NCBI GenBank assembly: GCA_018242485.1
Contig: JAFEBV010000041.1
Coordinates: forward strand, 124,001 to 188,000
Length of the DNA: 64,000 nucleotides
Direction of reading: 5' to 3'
DNA from: Pseudomonadota bacterium
GTDB lineage: Bacteria > Pseudomonadota > Gammaproteobacteria > Xanthomonadales > Xanthomonadaceae
Program-made: the position numbers and the translations under genes
The notes under the pieces: generated by a model
The model's database searches: none
What the model was told of the DNA's origin: nothing
The model's input: the letters and a program-made list of their open reading frames with translations, nothing else
Shown here: positions 17,461-25,605 of the stretch, piece after piece
Layout: the number at the start of each line of letters is the position of its first letter
Position numbering within the stretch: the first letter of the stretch is position 1

Positions 17461-18174
17461 CTACTTGTTCCGTTTCTTCCTGCGTTTTTGAAGTCGCAAC
17501 TGCGCGTCAATAGCATCGGTGGGTGGAGTTGGGCCTATCGGCCTTATCAATTCGCGGGCCGCTACTACCTTTTCCGCGATCTTTTCCGAGGTCAATGTCA
17601 CGTTTCGCGGTGATGCCCATGTTGCGATTATGGTGGACTCAGCATGGCCTTTTGTCTCTCCACGCAGGTCGATCCCTGCGGCCTCGCAAAGAACACCAAT
17701 CAGCCTAAGCAAATTTTCCCTTTCTAGTCTCCCCAATGGCCTTGACCCACCTGATTCCGCACCATCTTCCGGAAAGAAAAACGCCGGCAGCCACGAAGGG
17801 TGATGCTCGACCAACCAACGCTTCACGTCTTCCCGCATCACCGTGCTGGAGCCGGGGAGAATCTCGCCGCCTATCCTTGCTACGTACCGTTCGCCCGTGA
17901 CGAAAGATTGCTTGATCTGTGCCTGCGAATAATTCAGCTGTGCCGGCAAGGTCTTCGCTTGGGCTGCCGCTACAAGCTCGCGCAGCGCGCCCGTCACTGC
18001 GTCGTATTCAGTCCGTTCTTCGGCTGTCCAGTTCACCGACCTCGGTGGGTAGGTCTTGTGCGGATACGCTCCATCGACCAAAAGCGCCGCAGTGTCGCTC
18101 AAGGTGAACATCTGCTTGTCGCGCCATTTCGCCAGCGGATCGCGTTTCGCGGCCAGTTGCTTTTTCGTGGTCAT
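17461..18174 (-). CDS. Element-encoded protein of unknown function
   Basis: Protein of 237 aa starting MTTKKQLAAKRDPLAKW; the ATG at 18174 has GGAAGG eight bases upstream. The N-terminal part contains FTLSDTAALLVDGAYP, the middle EILPGSSTVMREDVKRWLVEHHPSW, and a C-terminal helical domain (about 165-215: LLRLIGVLCEAAGIDL...TLTSEKIAEKVVAARELI) of a kind often seen at the C-terminus of mobile-element proteins and predicted to bind DNA. It ends in a lysine/arginine-rich tail. It precedes the alpA operon and could be a regulator; the function is not known. Confidence 0.6.
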   Translation of the reverse strand: MTTKKQLAAKRDPLAKWRDKQMFTLSDTAALLVDGAYPHKTYPPRSVNWTAEERTEYDAVTGALRELVAAAQAKTLPAQLNYSQAQIKQSFVTGERYVARIGGEILPGSSTVMREDVKRWLVEHHPSWLPAFFFPEDGAESGGSRPLGRLERENLLRLIGVLCEAAGIDLRGETKGHAESTIIATWASPRNVTLTSEKIAEKVVAARELIRPIGPTPPTDAIDAQLRLQKRRKKRNK

Positions 18175-18371
18175 ATGTGTGCCTTCCCGCACCCTTCAAG
18201 GGAACGCCACGGCAACGGGTGAAGGTGTCCCGCGTTCGGCTGGCCGGCCTAGCCGTGGCGTGTTCGGTAACCGCCAGATGGATTTCCTGTGCTGCTTGCA
18301 CTGTCGGTCAACGGAAGGCCTCGTGGCGATCAGCCCGACAACGGATGGCGCGTGCCTCATGCAGATCGGCA

Positions 18372-18590
18372 TCACGGTGCCCTCAGGGCGGCCAGCACCG
18401 CATCCAGCGCGTTGCGTTGCTTGAACGTAGCCGCGTCGTAGAAACGAGCCATTTCCATTGCTTCTTGTGAAAGCAGTTCGCCCGTCACCGCGACTATCTC
18501 CATCGGACGCGGCAACGGCGGCCCCATCGCTGCAACAAGATCAATCGCCAACGCCTTCACCTGCTCGTCTGACCATCCATTGCTTCCCAT
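18372..18590 (-). CDS. Small element protein, unknown function
   Basis: Protein of 72 aa (MGSNGWSDEQVKALAIDLVAA...). The ATG at 18590 has GGGGGA just upstream. It appears all-helical, with no recognised domain. It lies immediately after the integrase gene on the minus strand, where elements of this kind often carry short regulatory proteins. The 180 bases following it (18193-18371) contain nothing I could support as a gene. Confidence 0.5.
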   Translation of the reverse strand: MGSNGWSDEQVKALAIDLVAAMGPPLPRPMEIVAVTGELLSQEAMEMARFYDAATFKQRNALDAVLAALRAP

Positions 18591-18613
18591 GGCTCCCCCT
18601 TGATCGCAGACGT

Positions 18614-19834
18614 TTACCGGCTCGCGCCGGATACCTTGCGAATCGGCGTCACATTGGCACCTTCGCGCAGCGCATAAAGGTAGTCGGCCCATACCTGCAT
18701 CATCTTGCGACGCGCCGGAAGGTGCTGGGCGCGGTTGTAGGCGTCCTTGATCGCGTTGCGTTCCTTGTGCGCCAGCTGACGCTCGATTACGTCGGACGAA
18801 TGGCCCAGTTCATGCAGTAACGTGCTGGCGATCGTGCGGAAGCCGTGGCTGGTCATGGTGTCGCCGTCGTAACCCATCGCCCGAAGCGCGAGGTTCAACG
18901 TGTTTTCGGACATGGGACGCTGCGCGCCGCGCTCGCTAGGAAAGACGAAACGGCCGCGACCGGTGAGTGAATTAATCTCGCGCAGGATCACGACGGCTTG
19001 CGACGACAGCGGAACAAGGTGTTCGGCGCCCATTTTCATTTTCGCGGCCGGGATACGCCACAGCGCCGCGTCCAGGTCGATTTCCGACCATTCGGCCTGC
19101 CGCAGTTCGCCCGGGCGAACGAACACCAGCGGTGCGAGCCTGAGCGCCCGGGACGTGATGAATCCCCCGCCGTAGGCGTCGATCGCGCGCAGCAGCTCAC
19201 CGACACGCCTCGGATTCGTGATGGCGGCATGGTGCTTCACCTTGGGGACTTTGATCGCGCCGCGCGCGATCCCCGTCACCGGATTGTGGCCGCCGCCGTA
19301 GACGAAGACGGCCGACACTTTCGAGCGCAAGCGGCGAGCGGTTTCCAGCATCTCGCGCTCGGCCAGAGATTCCAGCAGGGCCAACACGTCGCCGCTGGTG
19401 ATGGACTCCACCGGACGGTCGCCGAAGGCCTTGATCGCGAAATCCAACAGCCAGCCGTCCTTGACGGCCGTGGCCCGCGACACGTCGCGGCGCTCCCGCC
19501 ACTTGCCGGCCAAGGCGGCGAAGGTATTGGCCGCCGCCAGAACGGCCCGCTGTTTCTCCGCCTGCCGCTCGGCCGATGGATCGCGGCCATCGCGCAGGAT
19601 TGCCCGGGCAGCATCCCGTCGGGCGCGCGCCTCGGCCAAGGTGACCTCGGGATATACCCCGAACGCCAGCCGCTTCTCCTTGCCTGCGTGCCGGTACTTC
19701 ATTCGCCAGTATCGCGAGCCATTCGGCATGACCTCCAGGTACAGGCCGCCGCCATCGGACAGCTTGCGGGCCTTGTCGGTCGGCTTGGCCTTGCGGATTT
19801 CCGGCCCAGTCAGCTTCCTCGCTTCGATCAGCAT
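18614..19834 (-). CDS. P4-type tyrosine integrase
   Basis: Site-specific recombinase of 406 aa that inserts and excises the element at the tRNA-Leu 3' end. It has the N-terminal arm-binding domain (KLTGPEIRKAKPTDKARKLSDGGGLYLEV; DUF4102-like), a core-binding domain, and a catalytic domain with the Arg in LAPLVFVRPGELRQAEWSEI, HGFR (TSHGFRTIAST), and a C-terminal Tyr (KDAYNRAQHL). The ATG at 19834 is supported by GGAG nine bases upstream; the longer frame to 19933 would run over the arm-type repeats. It adjoins the intact tRNA gene, as usual for this class. Confidence 0.92.
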   Translation of the reverse strand: MLIEARKLTGPEIRKAKPTDKARKLSDGGGLYLEVMPNGSRYWRMKYRHAGKEKRLAFGVYPEVTLAEARARRDAARAILRDGRDPSAERQAEKQRAVLAAANTFAALAGKWRERRDVSRATAVKDGWLLDFAIKAFGDRPVESITSGDVLALLESLAEREMLETARRLRSKVSAVFVYGGGHNPVTGIARGAIKVPKVKHHAAITNPRRVGELLRAIDAYGGGFITSRALRLAPLVFVRPGELRQAEWSEIDLDAALWRIPAAKMKMGAEHLVPLSSQAVVILREINSLTGRGRFVFPSERGAQRPMSENTLNLALRAMGYDGDTMTSHGFRTIASTLLHELGHSSDVIERQLAHKERNAIKDAYNRAQHLPARRKMMQVWADYLYALREGANVTPIRKVSGASR

Positions 19835-19874
19835 GGGGGCATCTCCGTTTTCGCCGGCCCCAAGAGGGGGCCTT

Positions 19875-19895
19875 GTGCCCCCAATGATGCCCCCA
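19875..19895. repeat. Putative integrase arm-site repeats, right end
   Basis: GTGCCCCCA and GATGCCCCCA in tandem, about 40 bases upstream of the integrase start. They match the pair at 12550-12571 near the other end of the element. Integrase bound here could also repress its own gene (inference). Confidence 0.55.
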
Positions 19896-19941
19896 CGCAC
19901 CTCCGGCTTCAATGGGACGACTTTGGACGCCATGAAACGCG

Positions 19942-19964
19942 AAACCCGCCATGCAGGCGGGTTT
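19942..19964. terminator. Hairpin downstream of tRNA-Leu
   Basis: AAACCCGCC and GGCGGGTTT form a perfect nine-base-pair stem with a five-base loop, ending in T residues on the minus strand. It lies between tRNA-Leu and the integrase gene and probably ends tRNA transcription, separating it from the integrase. Confidence 0.7.
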
Positions 19965-20003
19965 CAGGGGTGTACCCAGATTGCGATGGACTGCGCTGGA
20001 TGT

Positions 20004-20031
20004 TGCGTTGGTGCCCAAGAGAGGACTCGAA
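20004..20031. repeat. Right attachment-site repeat within tRNA-Leu
   Basis: The 28-base counterpart of 12470-12496, covering the last 23 bases of tRNA-Leu and five bases beyond. This copy restores a complete tRNA, so insertion did not destroy the gene. Confidence 0.85.
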
Positions 20032-20093
20032 CCTCCACGACCTAAGTCGCTACCACCTCAAGGTAGTGCGTCTACCAATTCCGCCACCTGGGC
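20009..20093 (-). tRNA. tRNA-Leu (anticodon GAG)
   Basis: An 85-base class II tRNA with encoded CCA. The acceptor stem GCCCAGG pairs with CTTGGGC (one G-T), discriminator A. The D-arm is TGGCGGAATTGGTAGACGCA, the anticodon loop TTGAGGT (GAG) between CTACC and GGTAG, then a long variable arm and T-arm GGTTCGAGTCC. It is downstream of secG and is the insertion target of the element. Confidence 0.96.
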
Positions 20094-20161
20094 ATTTCGT
20101 TGCGCTGATTTCGCAGCGCGAAGCTTCATATCTTACCGCGATCGCGCGTCTTTGCCGACGG

Positions 20162-20662
20162 TTACTTGCGGCTGCTCGCCGGTGCCGCTGGCGAGGCCAC
20201 CGGCTGCGGGGCTGGAATGGCCGCTGCGGCACCCTGCCCGACCGGCGGCTGCGCCGTCGATGCGGACGCGGTCGGGGCGGGAATGGCCGGCGTGCTCGCC
20301 GGTGCAGTTGGTGCAGGAATCGCCGGCGTGGTGGCGGGCGCGATGCCGGTCGGCGCTTGCGGCGCCGGGGTCACTGGTGTTTGCCCCATGATGCCGAGGT
20401 TGGTGTTGTTGATCTTTGCGCCGCCATTGGGGTGGCTGGCATACCACGACAAACCCAGACTGATGGTAAAGAACACCACCGCCAGCCACTTGGTGGCCTT
20501 GGACAGGAAGTTGGCCGAGCCGCGGGCACCGAACACGGTCGCGGAGGCACCGCCACCGAAGCCAGAACCGGCTGCCGCTCCGGAGCCTTGTTGCAGCAGG
20601 ATCAACACGGTCATGGCGACCGCGCTGAGAACGAAAATCACGTTGACGAAAATCAGGAGCAT
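20162..20662 (-). CDS. secG: Protein-export membrane protein SecG
   Basis: Auxiliary subunit of the SecYEG translocon, 166 aa. It has two membrane segments (about residues 1-20 and 53-72) joined by the conserved QQGSGAAAGSGFGGGAS...FGARGSANFLSKAT loop. The C-terminal half is a long Ala/Pro/Thr-rich tail with near-repeats of PAPTAPAS, longer than the E. coli protein but usual in this order. The ATG at 20662 is used; a TTG six bases upstream at 20668 has a slightly better-placed GGAATGA. The order tpiA-secG-tRNA-Leu is a common conserved set. Confidence 0.92.
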   Translation of the reverse strand: MLLIFVNVIFVLSAVAMTVLILLQQGSGAAAGSGFGGGASATVFGARGSANFLSKATKWLAVVFFTISLGLSWYASHPNGGAKINNTNLGIMGQTPVTPAPQAPTGIAPATTPAIPAPTAPASTPAIPAPTASASTAQPPVGQGAAAAIPAPQPVASPAAPASSRK

Positions 20663-20720
20663 GCCCAAGTCATTCCAGTGTGGACGCGCTGCCCGCGCCC
20701 GGGATCAGCCGCCCGATCGA

Positions 20721-21518
20721 TCAGACGGCGCGCATGGAGCGCACGGTCTTGTCGTGGCCGCTGGTGGATGGGGGAAGCGCGTTGACGATCGCCAGGAACT
20801 CCTTGGCGATCAGCGAAGCGCCGCCGATCAGACCGCCATCCACATCCGGCTGCGCGAACAATTCCGCCGCGTTGGCGGCCTTCACGCTGCCGCCGTAGAG
20901 GATCGGCAGCCAGCTTGCGATTGTAGCATCGCCGGCGGCGACCTCGCCACGGATGAAGGCGTGCACTTCCTGCGCCTGTTTGGGCGTGGCGGTGCGTCCG
21001 GTACCGATCGCCCACACCGGTTCGTAAGCGATGATGCTGGCAGCCAGCGCATCCTTGCCGGCCAGTTCGCGCACCGCGTCGAGCTGGCGCTGGATCACCC
21101 ATTCGGTCTGCCCGGCCTCGCGCTGCTGCAAAGTCTCGCCCACGCACAGGATCGGCGTGAGCCCGGATTTGTGAGCGGCAACGAATTTTTCGGCGACCAG
21201 ACGGTTGTCTTCATGGTGGTATTCGCGGCGCTCGGAATGGCCGACGAGGGTGTAACGGCAACCCACGTCGTGCATCATCGCCGCCGACACCTCGCCGGTG
21301 TAGGCACCCGAATCGTTCGCGCTCACGTCCTGCGCACCGAACGCGAGTCCGGTGCGGGCGTAGCGCGCGGTCAGCTCGCCGAGGTAGGGCGCGGGCGGCA
21401 GCACCACCACTTCCACACCCACCGGACGCTTGGCGGCGACGACCTCATCCAGCAGCGCGCGCGCGAACAGGCGATCACCATGCAGTTTCCAGTTGCCGGC
21501 CACGATGCGACGACGCAT
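20721..21518 (-). CDS. tpiA: Triosephosphate isomerase
   Basis: Glycolytic enzyme interconverting dihydroxyacetone phosphate and glyceraldehyde 3-phosphate, 265 aa. Clear TIM-barrel signatures: GNWKLHG near the N-terminus with the catalytic Lys, VGHSERR with the catalytic His, the active-site YEPVWAIGTGRTA with the catalytic Glu, and the phosphate-binding ILYGGSVKAANAAEL. The ATG at 21518 is chosen because the protein then begins MRRRIVAGNWKLHG as in the family; the longer frame adds a non-homologous leader. It precedes secG on the same strand. Confidence 0.96.
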   Translation of the reverse strand: MRRRIVAGNWKLHGDRLFARALLDEVVAAKRPVGVEVVVLPPAPYLGELTARYARTGLAFGAQDVSANDSGAYTGEVSAAMMHDVGCRYTLVGHSERREYHHEDNRLVAEKFVAAHKSGLTPILCVGETLQQREAGQTEWVIQRQLDAVRELAGKDALAASIIAYEPVWAIGTGRTATPKQAQEVHAFIRGEVAAGDATIASWLPILYGGSVKAANAAELFAQPDVDGGLIGGASLIAKEFLAIVNALPPSTSGHDKTVRSMRAV

Positions 21519-21638
21519 GCGGATACTCCTGTTCAACCCGAACAATCGCCAAGCATAGCCTTGCCCATGCGCAGCGGCAACGCTGCGACCGCGACCTCTA
21601 CAATGTCCTGATTGCCATCGCAAGACGGAAATCCCCAC

Positions 21639-22466
21639 ATGACCGAATCAGCACCCAGCACCGACACTGTCGAAGCCACTGGCCACGCCCTCGTCACCGG
21701 CGCATCGGCCGGTATCGGCGCGGCGATCGCGCGCGAGTACGCGCGTCGCGGCAAGCCGCTGATCCTCACTGCGCGCCGCGAGGATCGCCTGATCGCGCTG
21801 GCCGACGAACTGGAAGCGCGCGTGCCGTGCACGGTGATCGCTGCCGATCTGGCCGACCCGGCGGTGCCGGTGGCGATCTTCGATCAGGTGCGCGAGTTGG
21901 GATTGCATGTGGACACCCTCGTCAACAACGCCGGTTACGGCGTGGGCGGGCATTACCTTGCGCAGCCGTGGAGCACCCACGCGCAATTCCTGCAGGTGAT
22001 GGTGAACGCGCCCTGCGAACTGGCACATTTGTTTTTGCCGGCGATGCAGGAGCACCGATACGGCCGCATCCTCAATGTCGCATCGCTCGCCGGTCGCGTA
22101 CCCGGCTCGCCCGGGCACACGCTGTACGGCGCGGCCAAAGCGCTGCTGGTGACGTTTTCGCAATCGCTGGCGCTGGAAAACACCACGACCGGCGTGCATG
22201 TGTGCGCGCTGTGCCCGGGCTTCACCTACTCGGAGTTCCACGACATCACCGGCACCCGCGAGCGGGTTTCGAAAATGCCGCGCTGGATGTGGATGAGTGC
22301 GCAAGACGTGGCGCGCATCGGCGTGGAGGCGGTCGAGCGCGGGCAGATCGTGTGCATCCCCGGGCGCGTGAACCGCACCATCAAGTCCCTGTTCAAGCTG
22401 CTGCCCGACGGCATGGCGTTGCGCACCATGCAGCGACGGGCGAAGCAGTTTCGGAATCAGGAGTGA
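21639..22466 (+). CDS. Short-chain dehydrogenase/reductase
   Basis: NAD(P)-dependent oxidoreductase of the classical SDR family, 275 aa. It has the Rossmann glycine motif TGASAGIG (about residues 23-30), NNAGYG, the catalytic Ser in NVASLAG and the YGAAK motif (YxxxK). The N-terminus up to residue 20 is extra. The C-terminus contains an RVNRTIKSLFKLLPDG stretch seen in the DltE-like branch of SDRs that act on lipids or ketones; the substrate is unknown. It diverges from tpiA across a 120-base region. The next 480 bases hold only an IS91 remnant. Confidence 0.85.
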   Translation: MTESAPSTDTVEATGHALVTGASAGIGAAIAREYARRGKPLILTARREDRLIALADELEARVPCTVIAADLADPAVPVAIFDQVRELGLHVDTLVNNAGYGVGGHYLAQPWSTHAQFLQVMVNAPCELAHLFLPAMQEHRYGRILNVASLAGRVPGSPGHTLYGAAKALLVTFSQSLALENTTTGVHVCALCPGFTYSEFHDITGTRERVSKMPRWMWMSAQDVARIGVEAVERGQIVCIPGRVNRTIKSLFKLLPDGMALRTMQRRAKQFRNQE

Positions 22467-22526
22467 AAACCAACGGAGTCAGAAGAATCAACGATCCATC
22501 GCGCCTGACCCCATTGATCCGCCATT

Positions 22527-22661
22527 GATCCGCAGGTAGGCATCGAAATCCGCGCGCACATAGGCGGGCACGCCGCGCACCTCCGCCTCCAGACGTGCGA
22601 GAAAGTCCGGGTAGTGCCCCCGCACCAGCGCGTCCAGCAACGTGCGCTCGGGCGCGTGATG
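22527..22661 (-). pseudogene. IS91-type transposase N-terminal fragment (copy C)
   Basis: An isolated 45-residue stretch (HAPERTLLDALVRGHYPDF...VPAYVRADFDAYLR) matches the N-terminal region of IS91-family HUH transposases and is paralleled by VPTYVREQFDAYLRC in the fragment at 24191-25010. It is followed by unrelated sequence with a short duplicated ATCCGCCATTG-like stretch, showing a rearranged junction. No other part of this copy is present nearby. The rest of the interval 22467-22952 holds nothing else recognised. Confidence 0.65.
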
Positions 22662-22952
22662 GCTTGCGATTGAAGGCCCGGGCATAGCGCTGACCCAACC
22701 TGCTCATGTCAACGGCAGGCAACCGGTCGCAGGGGGCGCGGACAAAAGGTTCAACATGGCCGGTCATCGGCACATACGCATGCAGCGCGATGTCTTTTTC
22801 TGCGGTACCACTCCGAGCCGCTCTCGGGAATGCAACCCGCTATGGATGCGAACAGCATGCCTGCGGAGATCGACGTGTGGTGTAGAAAAGCGCCTCACCT
22901 CTGGGTGTGATCGAACTGACTTTTTTTCAGCGGGTGGCGCTATGATCCTCCA

Positions 22953-23336
22953 ATGCGCTTCGTCGGCCCCTTGCTCGTCGGCCCCTTCGCCCTCTGCTGG
23001 CTACAGGGCGGATTCGCCCCGATCGCGACGCGAGACAACTGGCCGCTCGGCGAGATGGCGCTCGGCGTCTTGCTCTTGATCGTGGGGCGTCTCGTGCTCG
23101 GCCGCGCGTATGCGAGAACCACCGATTACGGCTGGAAGGCGCGCTTCGGTGCCGGAATCGCGATGACTGCCGCCGGCAGCGCAGGGCTCGCGCGCTTCGC
23201 GGCGAGCGCGGTGCGTTACGAGTCGGGTCGCAACATCATGATGACGATCTTCGGTGCGGGTGCGCTCGTCATCGCCATCGTCGCCGCGATCAGCTTCCGT
23301 GCCACGTCCGCACCGAAGGTGCCCGACAACACCTGA
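22953..23336 (+). CDS. Small membrane protein, unknown function
   Basis: Protein of 127 aa with three hydrophobic segments (about residues 3-20, 32-50 and 98-115) and a region between them with YARTTDYGWKARFGAGIAMTAAG. No family recognised. It is ten bases upstream of a second membrane-protein gene, so the two form an operon. The pair lies between two IS91 fragments and is probably accessory DNA. Confidence 0.6.
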   Translation: MRFVGPLLVGPFALCWLQGGFAPIATRDNWPLGEMALGVLLLIVGRLVLGRAYARTTDYGWKARFGAGIAMTAAGSAGLARFAASAVRYESGRNIMMTIFGAGALVIAIVAAISFRATSAPKVPDNT

Positions 23337-23346
23337 CCGCCGTCAG

Positions 23347-24165
23347 ATGGACAAGGGAGCAAGAACCAGCGCATCGAATCGCGGCAATCCCGGCGGGAGC
23401 GTCCGCCGCTTGCCGTCGTGGAAGTTCTGGCTGATCGGCACCGCTATCGTGCTGGCAGACATCGCCGGTTCCGTACTGCTCATGCATGGCGGCTACGAAC
23501 TGACTGCAATGCTCTGGGCGGTGCTGTGCGCGCTCGTCATGATGGTCGGGGTGACGCAGGACGCCACGGTCGCGATCGTCGGCATCGTGATCGCCTGCGC
23601 GGCCGGAATCGTTGCGAGTGGCGATGACACACCCCTTTTCGGCAGAACCGCCCGCGACGTGTCGGTTGCCGAGGCAGCGGGTGCTCCAGCGAACTTCCTC
23701 CATTTTCGTGACGGCCGGGTGCTGGCCGACAAGGCCGAGGCGGTCGATATCCGCGGCGGCACGATGCGCCAGCCAACCCGTGTCCTGTACACGCTCTACG
23801 TTGCCCCGGTCGTCGCAGATGACTGGACCCCGGATCAGCCGGTGACGGTTTTTGCAGTGACCGGTCATCCCGGACGCGATCAGGGCCGCAGCCAGTGGGC
23901 CCGACCGTGGCGCGCGGGGTTCAGGCTCGGCGGATTGAACGCCGGCGAGATTCGTGAAGGGATCGGGCGGCTCGCGCGACATGACGGCATCGTTGCTGCG
24001 GGCAACGCGGCGATCATTCGCTGGACGGCCGATCCCGAGGCCGAGGCGGTCGCCGCCCGGCGGCGGTTGGCGATGACCGCCTTCGTCGCGCTGCTCGCCT
24101 GGGCGTTGGCACCGTTGGGGGTGATGCTGGTGTCCGGCCGCATGACCCGTGCACGCCGTCACTGA
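23347..24165 (+). CDS. Membrane protein with large extracytoplasmic domain
   Basis: Protein of 272 aa. Three closely spaced hydrophobic segments (about 26-47, 50-68 and 71-88) are followed by a domain of about 150 residues (FLHFRDGRVLADKAEAVDIRGG...WTPDQPVTVFAVTG) and a C-terminal membrane helix (about 243-263). The arrangement suggests an envelope domain held by membrane anchors; no family recognised. The frame is open further upstream, but the ATG at 23347 follows the preceding gene without overlap; its ribosome-binding site is weak. Its stop is 25 bases from the IS91 fragment. Confidence 0.6.
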   Translation: MDKGARTSASNRGNPGGSVRRLPSWKFWLIGTAIVLADIAGSVLLMHGGYELTAMLWAVLCALVMMVGVTQDATVAIVGIVIACAAGIVASGDDTPLFGRTARDVSVAEAAGAPANFLHFRDGRVLADKAEAVDIRGGTMRQPTRVLYTLYVAPVVADDWTPDQPVTVFAVTGHPGRDQGRSQWARPWRAGFRLGGLNAGEIREGIGRLARHDGIVAAGNAAIIRWTADPEAEAVAARRRLAMTAFVALLAWALAPLGVMLVSGRMTRARRH

Positions 24166-24190
24166 GGGATCGGAATGCGACTGCCGGTTA

Positions 24191-25010
24191 TCAACGGCCG
24201 CACACTGAGCCGGCATCGCCCGGCAACGTGTGCAGTGTCGCCACCTTGCGCCCGGCCTGCGCACCGGTGGCGATGCGGTAGGTGATCGAGCTCAACCGCA
24301 GCCCATCCATGCCCTCATCGCCAGCCGCACTGTTCACCAGAAAGATGGGCTCGCCCGCGCCCTCCAGCCAGCCACGGCGCACCAGATGCCGGCACACGCG
24401 CTGGGCGATCGTGCCGGCCAGCGCCGTCAACTGCGCCGAGGTGGGCTCACGGGTGCGCTGCAGCCGCGGCTTGCGGTCGGCACGGGACTCGTACACGCCA
24501 TCCAGCCACAGCATGTGCAAGTGCACGTTGAGGTTGAGCGCGCTGCCGAAGCGCTGGACCAGCGTCACCGCGCCGCACTGCGCGCTGGCACGGTCGATGC
24601 CCGCCTGCCCGGCCAGCCCGCCGGCGATCACCCGTTGCACGATCCCCAGCACCGGGCCGATGGCCTCGGGCTTGCTGGCCAGCAGCCAGCGCAGCGGATA
24701 CGGAAAGCTCAGCACCCCCTGCCGCACCGGGCGCGCTGCGAACACCTCCTCCACCAGATGCCGTGCGCTCTCGGCCATCCGTCGCGCGCCGCAGCTCGGG
24801 CAGATGCCACGCTGCTTGCAGGAGAACGCCACCAGCCGTTCGGCATGGCATTGCTCGCACACCACCCGCAGGAAGCCGTGTGCGAGCACCCCGCAGCGCA
24901 GGTAGGCATCGAACTGTTCGCGCACATAGGTGGGCACGCAGCGATGCACGGCGGGCGGCAGTGCGCAGCAACAGGCTTGGGGCCGGGGAGATTTTGGGCT
25001 GGGTGTCCAT
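24191..25010 (-). pseudogene. IS91-type transposase, N-terminal half (copy B)
   Basis: Reading from the minus strand, the ATG at 25010 has a good ribosome-binding site (GGGAGG), but the frame soon shifts; the main open stretch runs 24949-24191. It has the Cys zinc-finger region (CEQCHAERLVAFSCKQRGICPSCGARRM in two parts), MAESARHLVEEVF and the HUH-type NVHLHMLWLDG. It stops at TLHTLPGD, before the FSLHAGV and RYIARP region that carries the catalytic Tyr. So it is truncated at the C-terminus and damaged near the N-terminus, and cannot be active. The missing C-terminal part is the one found at 32366-32745. Confidence 0.8.
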
Positions 25011-25021
25011 CGTGACCTCCC

Positions 25022-25225
25022 TCACTCGGCGTTGCCGTCGAAGATCGCCAGCAGGTCATCCAGCGCCTGATCCACCCGCCCGAGGTTCCCAACGTGGCCC
25101 CAGTGGATGGCGTCGGGGTTTTGGCCGAAATGGTCGTCGGCCAGTTGCCGCAAGGCCTCGATCTTGTCGAGGATCATCGGCAGGCGATGCAGGTAGGTGT
25201 CGAAGGCGGCGGACTGGGTGGTCAT
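25022..25225 (-). CDS. Small protein upstream of IS91 transposase
   Basis: Protein of 66 aa (MTTQSAAFDTYLHRLPMIL...) ending 11 bases before the transposase ATG at 25010, so probably co-transcribed with it. It is helical and has IEALRQLADDHFGQNPDAIHWGHVGNL. Not recognised as a known family. The ATG at 25225 follows a GGAG-like stretch (GGAGTCTGCC). It may be an accessory gene of the IS91-type element or chance cargo. Confidence 0.45.
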   Translation of the reverse strand: MTTQSAAFDTYLHRLPMILDKIEALRQLADDHFGQNPDAIHWGHVGNLGRVDQALDDLLAIFDGNAE

Positions 25226-25360
25226 GGCAGACTCCGGGTTGATGGATGACATCCCCATTCACGCGCTGAACGATCAGGAAGCCAAGCCATCACGGGTATT
25301 TCAAAGTGGTTAGCAGCGCAACCCTCTGATAGACTTTCAACGATCTTCATCGACTTTGAT

Positions 25361-25591
25361 ATGCACCACCCGAGCGCCAATGCCATGACTGCCGAACCGT
25401 GGGTTACTGCCGAGAATGTCGCCCTGCACTTGGGCGTGGCCAAGGACACCGTGTATCGCTGGCGCGAGCGCAAGGGCTTGCCCGCGCACCGCGTGGGGCG
25501 GCTGTGGAAATTCCAGCTTTCCGAGGTGGATGAATGGGTGCGCACCGGTGGCGCGGATGAATCCATCTCGAACGACAAACAAAAAGATTAA
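25361..25591 (+). CDS. Excisionase-type HTH protein
   Basis: DNA-binding protein of 76 aa with a MerR/Xis-like winged helix: WVTAENVALHLGVAKDTVYRWRERKGLPAHRVGRLWKFQLSEVDEWV. Such proteins often precede type I restriction-modification genes and other islands and may regulate them. It is 14 bases upstream of the methylase gene on the same strand, so it is probably the first gene of that operon. An internal ATG at 25385 (MTAEPW) is an alternative start. From here to about 32.1 kb the base composition is visibly AT-richer than flanking DNA. Confidence 0.75.
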   Translation: MHHPSANAMTAEPWVTAENVALHLGVAKDTVYRWRERKGLPAHRVGRLWKFQLSEVDEWVRTGGADESISNDKQKD

Positions 25592-25605
25592 GGGCCTGCA
25601 CCATC

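Larger units (their letters stand above)
12470..20031. mobile_element. P4-like integrative element in tRNA-Leu(GAG)
   Basis: About 7.5 kb bounded by direct repeats of the tRNA-Leu 3' end (12470-12496 and 20004-20031). The integrase sits next to the intact tRNA and the other genes all run on the minus strand: a small ORF, a 237-aa protein, AlpA, an unknown, a zinc-finger primase-like protein, a DUF927 helicase, a zinc-ribbon protein and an HTH protein. At the far end is an iteron-rich inverted-repeat region. The content is that of a replication-capable P4-like satellite or small integrative element without structural or conjugation genes; transfer would need a helper (inference). Confidence 0.85.

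Noticed and set aside
18193..18371. Possible small gene between two element genes
   Set aside because: Short frames here lack start signals and overlap neighbouring genes; I left the stretch as non-coding.
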